Positions 54,975 through 64,000 of a stretch of DNA of 64,000 nt are shown piece by piece (positions within the stretch are counted from its first letter, which is position 1; the number at the start of each line of letters is the position of its first letter). The stretch is from Arcuatula senhousia (lineage: Eukaryota > Mollusca > Bivalvia > Mytilida > Mytilidae). The translations under genes and the position numbers were made by a program. The stretch lies in NCBI GenBank assembly GCA_963971305.1, contig OZ020307.1:61749702-61813701 (forward strand), in the 5' to 3' direction. Under the pieces are notes generated by a model. It ran no database searches. It saw nothing but the letters and a program-made list of their open reading frames with translations, and was not told the DNA's origin.

Positions 54975-56130
54975 ATACAGGTGCAATCTTATATGTTTCT
55001 AATGTCATAGTTCTTTGGCGTCTTATCTGTAAGGGTGGCACCAGGGCTTTCTCTAGTAACATTTCGTGTGTGCTGGAATAGTCATCATACAGAAAACGGA
55101 GTGCCCGTTCCTGCACTTTTTCAATCGTTTTAGAGTTTTAATCTGTGCAGAAGTGCCAAGCAATAGGGCAAAAGTTAAAGTTACTAAGTATAAAGGTATT
55201 GAAAATAGTAACTTTCCTGAGCCTATCCAAATAATATTCCAAACGCTTTAGAATATCTAATTGCTGTGATTCCTTCCTGCAGAAATGGTTAATGTGTACA
55301 TGAAAATTTAACTGACAATATTTATATATTATAATTTTACAGTAGATTCACATGAGATTTTTTAGCCTTGAATGTCTATACATGAATGTCTAGCAAATAT
55401 GTTTTTTACCAATGGCTTAAAATTTAAATTTTGCCTGCATTTCGTTTATCTTAATAAGTTAAATTGAGTCATCATTTTGCAAAGCACTTATTTAGTTGTC
55501 ATAATCTGGGCCACAAAAAGACAAAGTGTTTTCGTAAGCATAGTTGTACAGACTACCATATTTCACGACTGAAAAAAATATCATTAATGCAAACATTGAA
55601 CAATAGAGGACATAGAACGGAATCTTGTGGTACTCCTTTGTGGATGTCGGCCCAGCTGCTGGTGAATGTTGATCAGCTTAATTTTCTGTTTTCTATTTGT
55701 CAAGTATGACTTGAGGAGGGCAACCGAATAAGGTAAAACACCATTTGATGTCAAATTAACAAGCAATATTTGGTGGGGACGGCAGTCAAAGGCCTCAGAG
55801 AGATCCATAAGAAGTGCGACATATTGATTACTGTCTAGGGTGGTACGCCAATTTTCAATGAATCTCAGCCAGGTGGTCTGGCACCCATGTTCCTTTCTAA
55901 AAGCATATAAATATGGATTTAAATATAGCATCAAAATAAACCGCAAGTTGGATTTCCATCACTTAAAAAAAATAGATAATACATTGACTGGTCTATTATT
56001 ATACTTTTCTACTGGACTTTTTTTTCTTTAAAAAATGGAGTAGCCTGTGCCTGTTTCAGCCGATCAGGAAAAAACGTACTTTTTACATATACATTAAGAA
56101 GCGTTGTTAGCTGTGGCACATTAACCTCTT
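54975..56130 (-). mobile_element. LINE fragment, CR1/Jockey-like reverse transcriptase
   Basis: Minus strand. A degraded YPDRLKQAQATPFFK-like start lies near 56090. An open frame of 120 codons (55584-55946) carries FRKEHGCQTTWLRFIENW, YVALLMDLSEAFDCRPHQ (motif A, Asp in the LSEAFDC box) and LLKSYLTNRKQKIKL. After a frameshift come DIHKGVPQDSVLCPLLFNVC and YNYAYENTLS (motif C, with the usual YADD altered to YAYE), and finally the typical C-terminal end IEKVQERALRFLYDDYSS and EKALVPPLQIRRQRTM near 55050-55110. Stops and frameshifts make it inactive. Confidence 0.85.
55584..55946 (-). pseudogene. LINE reverse transcriptase, longest intact segment
   Basis: Covers the RT fingers and palm with motif A. 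The last about 20 codons are out of the original frame (the GVPQGS box is read only in the next frame), which marks the frameshift near 55660. Confidence 0.75.
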
Positions 56131-57217
56131 TACATTTTTTTTTACAATTTTAGCTGGGATTCAAACCACACATGTAGCTATCTTAACATTAATATTGTTT
56201 ACAATTTTTACAATATCATTCTTAGTAAACTTTTGAAATACAAAGTTTTTTTCAGGTTTTAACTCCATATTTTTCTTTATATATACAGTTGAGAAAAAAA
56301 TTGTCTTGATTTTCGTGACCATCACTAAATTTTATATAGAACATAGACATTTTGTATTGAGTTTTGTGACCAGGTGTTTTCTTTTTTCTATTTTCCCCAT
56401 GTTTGATCATTTAGATGTTTAGTATACTGAGACTGTGGCAAGTGTTTTTTTATGAATGGCAGATCTTAGTTCGCTGCTCATACAAGGAAGTGTTCTTTCC
56501 TTGATTTCCGTGTTTTAACAGGTGCATGTTGGTCTAAGACGCTAATAAACTCTGATTCATAGTTTTCATACATATGGTGTACTTGTTGTTATACGTTTCT
56601 AGTGCTGGCGTACGTATATTGATTTTTTATATGTCTTCATTGAAGTTTATTATTTCAAAGTTTTTGTAACTGCGATATTGTATAAGCTCTTTTTTGGGGT
56701 CGGTTAACATGACCTTTCAATGTGACAGAGATGAGATTGTGAAAGTCACTAATACCCGTTTGTGTATTCAAAATATCAAAACAAAAACTTTTCTGGTTTT
56801 TCTAAAGATGGTTTACAATTTTTCATAAAACAAGTTGATTAACTTACTTTTTGTGATAAATTGAAAATATCACACATATCATTCAGAGTTGTACACTTCT
56901 TACCATCTAGCATATCAAAATTCAAATTCAGGTTTCCTAAAGAAATAATAATTTCATAGTTGATAAAACATTTGTGTACTGTTTTCATAAAAATATTTGA
57001 AAAAAATCAGTGTCATTAACAGATGGAGATTTTTATAGCCCTATCACTAGCAATTTTCTGTCATTTATATATACTTCGATTGATATTATTTCTAACTCTT
57101 TATATTCCATATCAGTTTTTCTGCCAGAAGGAAAGTCTATTTGTTTTGTTTCAATGTTATTCTTTTGACTTCAGAAGACCACATCAACCAATAGACATTT
57201 CCTTAACCTTTTAGCTG
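56131..57217. other. no feature seen
   Basis: Possible upstream LINE sequence too degraded to read. Nothing else supported. Confidence 0.3.
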
Positions 57218-57282
57218 AATTTCCGGTACGACAAATGTATGTATTGCTGTCCTTATCAGCCAAGACCATCGTCAGAATTAAA
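57218..57282 (+). repeat. dispersed repeat R5
   Basis: TTTCCGGTACGAC, TGTCCTTATCAGCCAAG and CATCGTCAGAATTAA. Confidence 0.5.
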
Positions 57283-57739
57283 TAAAGCATAAAAACAAAC
57301 CAATGACCTTCTCCAATCTAACTTTTGAGTTGTTATGCAATTAATGGAGCATTCAACTAGAAATGATTTTGAAATAATGACAGTAACCTTTCATGGCTGT
57401 GGCGTCAACAACTTTTATAGAAGTCACTTTACAATAAAAGATGATATTGAAAACATTCTATTTCAGTTTTGAAAAACACTCAGTCTACCATCAAATTCAG
57501 AAAACTTTTATTTAATGTTTACAAATAAACCTGTCTTTGGGAAAGCTTATTGTAGCTAAATTTAGTTTTTGTTGACGGAAAAAGATATTGCAAGTAGGTA
57601 TATTATATCAACGGTTTTCATTAATGGTTATTTAATGATATTTTATAGACAACTGTCTAATGTCATTTTTAATGTACATTACTACTAAATAAAATATTGA
57701 ACATAAAAGTCAATAATAAGCTTAAGAATCATTTTTATT
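57283..57739. other. no feature seen
   Basis: Nothing supported. Confidence 0.3.
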
Positions 57740-57970
57740 TTTTGATTTCCGTGTTTTGTGTCACTACAGGACCTTAAGATCGCAATTAAAGAGGAAAATC
57801 TGGTTGAAGCCCCCAGTTCTTTTGAAGTAGCTGAGCCAAGCCGGGCCATTGAGATTGTCAATTTTTCTGGTTCGTCTTTTTTGTTTTTTGTTTTTTGTTT
57901 CTTTTCTCTTGGACATTTGAGATTATTCTCAGAGTTCAGTAGTTTTGTTAGCATCTTTATTTGCCAAATA
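57740..57970 (+). repeat. PLE-3 3' region copy
   Basis: GTGTTTTGTGTCACTACAGG, TTTTGAAGTAGCTGAGCCAA and TGGACATTTGAGATTATTCT follow the PLE-3 tail order. Confidence 0.6.
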
Positions 57971-58384
57971 GTCGTTTATATTTTTTCTTGTATGGAGCCT
58001 ATCAAGTATAAAAATTTCTTTGGTTGTTTAATAAGGTCATTAAAAAGTCAGAAAATAACAAAAACAGTTTGGCCCTTATATGTTAACACCAAAAAGATTC
58101 TTTCAGCAGAGGGTTTCATTTTGGATTTATAAATTTTATTTTCATTGTTTAAACTTTTACTTTGATATACCTTCGTATTTGACGTTTGACTTTTGCCTTT
58201 TACATTTCATAATATATTAAGAAAATTAATAAATCTAATATCTAATCGAGTATATTTTTACCTCCTCAATTAACATTCATTTTTTTTAAATCATGTTCAT
58301 CGATAGCTTATTGATTCTTATGTCCTGAATTTGTGCCTCTTCCCACGTCCTTGTTTTCTCTGTTGACAGAATATACTTTCGCCA
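57971..58384. other. no feature seen
   Basis: Nothing supported. Confidence 0.3.
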
Positions 58385-58540
58385 GACTGCTTTTTGATTT
58401 TCAAGAAAGAACTGCTTACCCTCCCCGAGCACCTAAGTCACTTCCGATCGGACATGAGTTGTGCGTCTTTTTGTTTTTTTGTAAACTACACTAATACTTG
58501 CCTTTTCGGGCGAACCACATTTGAATACCAATTTTTTGTT
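58385..58540 (+). repeat. degenerate PLE-1 3' fragment
   Basis: GAAAGAACTGCTTACCCTCC with CGAGCACCTAAGTCACTT, later CTTTTCGGGCGAACCACATT and TGAATACC, in the order of the PLE-1 3' region. Confidence 0.55.
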
Positions 58541-59094
58541 TAATTTGATCATGTAATGAGTACTGCTGATGAGAACTTAAATTTCGAAATGGACATACTG
58601 CTCATAAAAATCAACTGCAGTTGGTGTTAACAAATGTGTTAACAAATGTGTGATTGTTTCATGTTCATTTACTCCATATGCTTTTACAGATAATTTATTG
58701 TATTTTTTCGCTATAAATTAAAAAAATATAATAGAATGACAAAGTATTATTTGTAATCAGTACACTGCACAAGACATGGTCAATTTATCAATGCCAATAA
58801 ATTTCAAATGCGATAAAATGTGGCGCTTCAATTTTTCTTGAAGTGACTTTAATTTCGTACTTTTTTTTCTTTCTCAAGATCCATTAATATTTGAATAATC
58901 AAAAAGTCATATCTCTGTTAGATTTTAGGCAACGCAACATATCACTTTTTCTATAAAACGATTTAGAAAATTGAATGAAATCAACTTCTTAGAAGGAACA
59001 TAATCAATGTTTTATATTGAAAATCAAAATAAGTTGAAAATATTGAAAAAGCTCATTGATTAATTGCTTTACTTATTAAGAACACATTAAATAC
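58541..59094. other. no feature seen
   Basis: Nothing supported. Confidence 0.3.
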
Positions 59095-59170
59095 TGGTCT
59101 CGTTGGGGGCTGCTGGCGGTTGTCCATGGTGGTTTTTCTAAATTACCGCTTGTTATGTGTTACAATCTAC
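59095..59170 (+). repeat. PLE-2 3' end fragment
   Basis: GGCTGCTGGCGGTTGTCCAT and GGTGGTTTTTCTAAATTACC match 40910-40950. Confidence 0.6.
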
Positions 59171-59454
59171 GTTTATGTAGAATTGTAGAATGTCAGAGAG
59201 AAAACTTAATGAAGATTTGTTTCCGGCTAATGCTGAAGAAACAATATATACTCGATGCCGTGATTGTATTTATCTACTGCTCATATTCACAGGGTATTCT
59301 ACAACCAGGCTTCATTCGAAAATGCCAGCGAAGTGTTCGTTACCTGATAACATTGAGTGCACCGAAGTAAAGAAACACAACAACAAAGTTATATACTCGA
59401 ATAATCAATTTCAGATAAAAAAACAAATATATTTATTAACACAAATACAAAACG
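59171..59454. other. no feature supported
   Basis: An open frame of 126 codons (59190-59570) runs through here into repeat R4. It has no recognisable domain and no neighbouring copy, so I do not call it a gene. Confidence 0.3.
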
Positions 59455-60065
59455 GGTATAAAACGGTTAATTTTGTTATGCAGTTTATAGATATTTCAAG
59501 AAATAACCTCTCATCAGCGCAGCATTTTACTCAAAATATTGGGAGGTCAAAAACCAAAAGTATTAAATAAAGGTAATAACAAAATTACCGAACTTTGAGA
59601 ATCAATCTCAAATGTCAATAAGACAAGACAAAACAAGGAAGACATACCAGAAAATTGAAGATCGCAATGGTCCTGACTTAGTACAGGCATTTCAAAAGAA
59701 ATGGTGGGTTAAACCAGGTTTTAAGGCGCACCAACCCCCCCCTTCCATTGCGGTAGAGATCCTATGAGACGTATTTTCTTATAACCTTGGTCTAATTGAA
59801 TGAAAAGTTCTCAAAGCAAAAAGGTTCGAACAGGGAAGCCAAATCCGGTACCGATGATATCGACCGTGTGCAAGTCAAGGAAAGAAACTTTGTGTTCTAA
59901 ATAATTTCAGTTTAACAATAGGCAAATTTAATTTCAATGACAAAAACATTAGAAATTAATTGGTTTAAACAATTGTTTCAAACAAGTCCGAAGACCAGGT
60001 TTGTGATTACCCTCAGGACATCTCGTTCACCAGCAGCATTTATTCAGACTGCAAACTTGGGCAAT
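59455..60065. repeat. dispersed repeat R4, third copy, split
   Basis: GGGTATAAAACGGTTAATTT (59456) to AAAGTATTAAA, a PLE-3 insert, then ATGAAAAGTTCTCAAAGC to TTTGTGTTCTAAATAATTTC and AAGTCCGAAGACCAGG with ACCAGCAGCA. Same order as 38533-38880. Confidence 0.6.
59570..59802 (-). mobile_element. PLE-3 3' fragment nested in R4
   Basis: On minus: QLDQGYKKIRLIGSL from the RT C-terminus (59757-59800), then after a deletion the 3' region to GTTATTACCTTTATTT. R4 sequence resumes on both sides. Confidence 0.75.
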
Positions 60066-60539
60066 GGTTATTACATAATAATTGCATTTTATGAGGACAT
60101 GTTGTTTTATAGGACTTATGGCGCCGATGCCTCCTCTTCTAATTTATTTTTCCATCAGTGAGAAATTAAAAAAAATATATAACCAGAAGTCTAAGATGCA
60201 TTTATTGTATTATGTTTTCCCTACAACAAATAAAAGTTCACCACAATCAATAACAAATAGTAATGCTAAAAGCCTACTATTATTGGCACTGGCATTTAAC
60301 AACATTTCCGGATAGATCATGCTATTTATCATTATCCTTGTCAGAAGTTGATGCAATCTTCATTAGTCATTGGTCACTGACCACCGGAGAAAGTTATACT
60401 GAGGTTGATCTAAACAAGTAATTATCACACAGCTTAATTTATGTATCGGTTAATAAATATTTTTTTAAATTTCAAAATCAGATTATCAGATATAGGCTAG
60501 CAAACGGAAATATCGACTTTAATTTTAGTCCTATTTAAG
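60066..60539. other. R5-like box, otherwise empty
   Basis: An R5-like box, ACATTTCCGGATAGATCATG with CATTATCCTTGTCAG, is at 60302-60352. Nothing else supported. Confidence 0.3.
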
Positions 60540-60720
60540 GACTTGATTTGAATTATATGCATTTTATTTAGACAATTGGCCAACTGCAGAACCACGAGCA
60601 GCGCCTACTGGCCTCGTCGAAGGCTGCTGGCGGTTGTCCATTGTGGTTTTTCTGATTGCCGCTTGATTGTTGGTTGTGTCGCGTACACTTATTCCACAAC
60701 TCATTATTTTCTATTATAGT
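60540..60720 (+). repeat. PLE-2 3' end fragment
   Basis: GAATTATATGCATTTTATTT, GAAGGCTGCTGGCGGTTGTC, GTGTCGCGTACACTTATTCC and ACTCATTATTTTC match 40850-41010. Confidence 0.75.
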
Positions 60721-61389
60721 ATGGGTAAAATGTATTGCGTCGATGATCATTATACATGTATATGTTCATTTTATCTATGCTTTACTCTATATTCTGCTTG
60801 TGTATGAGTTTGTGCTTTATATATTCATGCTTTTTTCTATAATTATGTTTAGTTATAGTATGGGTAAATTTCATACCGTCGGTGATTATTATATAAATGA
60901 TGTTAATTCTGTAGTGTTAGCCATATATAAGCATACACTCTAATTTCAACATATATTCTGCTATCATATCTATGCGTTAATACGAATACAGCGATGTTAG
61001 GTCATCGTTGTTCATATCAATAAGGATTGGATTTACCATGAAATTCTTATTATATATCATTCCTATATAATGTATTAGATTATGAGTAAATCAAAAGCGT
61101 ATTCATTTCCTCTTAACTTTTGTAGCTTTGTAACAAACGTTACAAGTTTTTTAATAATGCCTTTTTAGTCACATATCATAGATGAGATAAACATTTACAT
61201 ACATGTAATAGGATAAATGACATCTATCCTTTAAAGCAAACTTTCCAAACGGTGAAGACGATATTTTGAATTAAAGGCAAGTTAGTTTTCATTTGATGAA
61301 AACATTGGCTCCATGATTTTTCTTGAATCATTTTCACCAATTTCTATTTACAAAGTTTTTTTTCTTTTGATAATAAATTTATAATTAGA
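60721..61389. other. short local duplication, otherwise empty
   Basis: ATAGTATGGGTAAA occurs at 60716 and 60856 followed by similar text (a 140-bp step). Nothing else. Confidence 0.3.
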
Positions 61390-62185
61390 TGTCTAAAAGG
61401 TTCTCTATAGTGGAATAGAACTGGTCACATTGAAGGCTGCTGGTTGTTTGCCATTGCTGGCTGTTTTCCGATGTGGATGTTTTAAATTTACGTTTATATT
61501 GTAAGTTGTATCGCATGCACTTATTCAACATCCTATTTTCTTCTATTTGATCGATTTGATTTTTATTATGTGCTTAATTTTTGTGCTTGGTCTAGGAGTA
61601 TTGATAGAAGGAAGGTTAGGCCCCCCCAAAAAACTAGTTTGACCCCGCCATTTTTTTATATGTGCCTGTCCTAAGCCAGGAATCTTTGACAAAGTTTTAT
61701 TTTGTACTTGTCTATTTGATGATTTCGGGGGGTCTATCTGTGCTTCAGAACGGGGTCTGAATTATATGTATTTTATTTAGACCATTTTGTGAGCTGTGTT
61801 GCGTACAACTTTTCCACATCTCATTATTTTTTATTTGCTGAAATTGAAAAAGCAATGCACCATATTAGTCATCTTTAAAACCATTGGTCTAGGAGTATTG
61901 ATAGAAGGAAGGTTAGGCCCCCCCCAAAAAAAACTAGTTTGACCCCGCCACTTTTTATATATGCCTGTCCTAAGCCAGGAATCTTTGACAGAGCTTTATT
62001 TTGTACTTGTCTATTTGATGTTTTCGGGGGGTCTATCTGTGCTTCAGAACGGGGTCTGAATTATATGTATTTTATATAGACCATTTTGTGAGCTGTGTTG
62101 CGTACAACTTTTCCACATCTCATTATTTTTTATTTGCTGAAATTGAAAAAGCAATGCACCATATTACTCATCTTTAAAACCATTT
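61390..62185 (+). mobile_element. PLE-2 3' region with a 298-bp tandem duplication
   Basis: PLE-2 tail words (TAGTGGAATAGAAC, GAAGGCTGCTGG, TTGATCGATTTGATTTTTAT) followed by a 298-bp block beginning TTGGTCTAGGAGTATTGATA at 61586 and again at 61884. The two blocks differ at only a handful of positions, so the duplication is recent relative to the element. Confidence 0.85.
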
Positions 62186-62596
62186 TGAAATTGACAAAAA
62201 ATGTTTATCAACTTAAAGAACAACACCAATGGCTTATATTGGATAAGTTAAAGATATTTCATAAAGGTAATAACAAAACTACAGAACTTGAATGATCAAT
62301 CTCATAGTCCAGAGAAAATGACAAAAACGAATCAGTCATACCGGAGAATTGGTGGATCGCAATGGTCCTGACTTGGTACAGGCATTTCAAACGAAATGGT
62401 GGGTTAAACCAGGTTTTATGGCGCCAAACCTCCCTCTTCCATTGCTATCTTAGGATCCAGTAATGACCATAGAACACAACATAATTGTGAGACACAATAG
62501 GGATATTGAGGTGATCATCTCAGTACAGCAGACCAGTCAAACACTTATTAAAACAATTAACCACCATATCTTTTAATTAAATTTTGAACTTTTCTA

Positions 62597-63660
62597 CTAG
62601 CGGCTGATAACAAAAAAAAAGATTTTTTTAAGGGATCGTATGAGACGTATTTTCTTATAGCCCTGCTCCAAAAGTCGGTCACGAAGAAATCGGTGTCTGA
62701 TAAAAAATTCTGTGAAATGTGTGTAAGCCCTGGCATATCGAATAAGTTGTGAAATATGAACACCGTATGCAGGGGAAGTAGATGGGTGCACACATAACCT
62801 GTACGGTAAGTTAACTTGAGAAGCAGACACAAAGTTAACTTCAAGTTCACTTGCGACTGGTCATGCGACTGCTTTGAGCAGACGGGCGACTGGTTCCAAG
62901 TTAACTTGAAAAGCAGTCATAATTCCACGTCTGCTATTAAAAGCAATCACATAATTATGACAGGTCTGGTCAAGTTAACTTTGTGAAATGTCTGCTTTAA
63001 AAACTGAATGTAAAAGGACAAATTGTATGTTCTTTAGCCTAAACTGTATTTGAAACTCATTTTATTTATGTTAAAGATGTTTTTTTATCAAATTAAACCC
63101 TTGCATTATTAAAGATGTCCGGTAAGAGCAGACTTGTTACAATGACTGGTCTGTAAAAAGCAGTCATAATTTTTTGACTGGTTATGACCAGTCATAAAAA
63201 AGCTGTCAGAAGTCTGCTTTGACCAGTCATGAGTTAACGCAAGTTAACTTGAATGTCTGCTATAGCAGACATGAGCAGACGTGCAAAGCAGTCACAAAGT
63301 TAACTTTATGTTAACTTCCGTACAGGTTATGTGTGCACCTATCTGTATATTGCTCTGTAGATTAGGAAAATTAATAATTTGAAAATTAAAATCGTCTCTT
63401 TTATCGTAAATTTTTGTACTGAGATGACCACCTGGGTCAAAGTCGAGGTGCAAATCCAAGAAAGACGGGAAGCAATTTGATTCGGTGGTCTCTTTAATCT
63501 TCAATTCTGGAGGATATATTGAAGAGTCCATCTACCAAATGAATTGTTATGGACAGAAAGGACATCATCAATATATCTGAATGTAAGATAAAATGACATT
63601 CTTGCCTCTTTCATCTTTTTGTTCTTTATGAGTTCCTAAAGAAATTCAGTCTCGTAAGAA
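62597..63660 (-). pseudogene. PLE-3 reverse transcriptase, disrupted by insertion
   Basis: Two RT pieces, 63350-63660 and 62597-62780, that join in the conserved SNIP-x-SPAYG box and are separated by 565 bp of MITE. An extra stop follows FLYSYETEFL. Motif C (YIDD) is intact; motifs A and B are not in the window. Confidence 0.8.
62781..63345. mobile_element. 565-bp MITE (AGTTAACT/GCAGTC type), copy 2
   Basis: Same element as 50950-51520, with termini GATGGGTGCACACATAACCT and, reversed, CAGATAGGTGCACACATAAC. It interrupts PLE-3 RT codons. TA borders are present on both sides, but the left end is two bases short of copy 1. Confidence 0.85.
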
Positions 63661-63665
63661 TATAA

Positions 63666-64000
63666 AAACAAATTGTTTAGTGTTTATTACAATAAATTAC
63701 AAAAAAATATTGAATGTAACAATATACATTTTAGTAAAATTCCCAAATATAAAGCTTAACGAAAACTCTTTACAACTTATATCGACAGAAAACTCATTTT
63801 AACTCTTATTCTTACTAATGATTCCCTCATGATAATTTGAAGACAAGTTTTGTTGTGTTGTCAATTCAACTTGCTTTACATGGTACATTTATCTAGTGCT
63901 TTGAAGTAAATGAATGCAGGAAGGAAGAAGCAATCTCAAATGACAGAGGAGTAGAGAAAAAGCAAGGTAATTATATTCCGGGGAAAATAAAGACAGCAAA
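63666..64000. other. no feature seen
   Basis: AT-rich right edge. Nothing supported. Confidence 0.3.

Larger units (their letters stand above)
62262..63665 (-). mobile_element. PLE-3 copy interrupted by a MITE
   Basis: Minus strand: RT text from FLYSYETEFL (63650) through TFRYIDDVLS (motif C, 63560), IYPPELKIKETTE and YDKRDDFNFQIINFPNLQSN (63370). It is then interrupted by the MITE and resumes at TSPAYGVHISQLIRYARAYT (62780) to LLEQGYKKIRLIRSLKK (62640). The 3' region GGTAATAACAAA...GGCGCCAAACC (62262-62455) follows. The 5' half is missing. Confidence 0.85.

Noticed and set aside
59190..59570. A 126-codon gene.
   Set aside because: The frame runs into repeat R4, has no domain or homologous copy here and no supporting context.

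Overview
This window is gene-poor, AT-rich invertebrate nuclear DNA, most likely from a bivalve mollusc and probably a mussel of the genus Mytilus. That is an inference from three things: the very high density of Penelope-like (PLE) reverse-transcriptase fragments carrying FSTLYTSIPH and IGIPMGTNCAPLLAD motifs, the frequent TACATGTA words, and the large number of foldback and MITE-like inserts. I see no convincing host gene. Nearly everything recognisable is a transposable element, a relic of one, or a satellite array.

Layout. 0.2-2.1 kb: a tRNA-derived SINE, a dispersed repeat and a small tandem pair. 2.36-5.62 kb (minus): the best coding sequence, an OTU protease, C2H2 finger, FAR1/GCM-like, MULE transposase and SWIM protein of about 1,080 codons. 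One in-frame TAG splits it immediately before the second catalytic aspartate, and it starts at a splice-acceptor-like junction. 5.72-11.6 kb: two abutting minisatellites with 71-bp and 72-bp units, about 41 copies each. 12-23.3 kb: MITEs, a PLE-1 reverse-transcriptase fragment, a non-autonomous Helitron (17.62-19.81 kb) holding an inverted copy of its own 5' end and a TA-flanked MITE, and a PLE-1 copy between two direct pseudo-LTRs. 23.3-26.6 kb: several PLE-2 pieces in both orientations. 28-34.3 kb: a second SINE, a 106-bp near-perfect hairpin with a 10-bp target duplication, the longest PLE-1 copy (minus), and a 599-bp foldback element. 35.64-37.97 kb: a 2.3-kb element with 116-bp inverted termini beginning CACAG and a 5-bp target duplication, a Transib/RAG-like signature. 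38-42.4 kb: dispersed repeats, PLE-2 with a PLE-1 fragment inside it, and another PLE-1 tail. 42.4-47.4 kb: mostly featureless, with a 67-bp hairpin insert at 46.4 kb. 47.46-48.95 kb: a hAT-like element with a smaller one inside. 49.77-54.33 kb: a tandem duplication (2.7 and 1.8 kb) in which only the first copy carries a 571-bp MITE. 54.4-64 kb: PLE tails, a CR1/Jockey-like LINE fragment, a 298-bp tandem duplication, and a PLE-3 copy split by a second copy of the same MITE.

No operon or pathway is present. The elements relate to each other through insertion. PLE tails sit in other PLEs and in DNA transposons, MITEs sit in a Helitron, in PLE reverse transcriptase and in duplicated blocks, and several diverged duplicate pairs supply built-in empty sites that date the insertions relative to one another. 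The two items most worth following up are the OTU-MULE protein with its single amber codon, and the non-autonomous elements whose target duplications point to MULE-type (10-11 bp) and Transib/RAG-type (5 bp) transposases.
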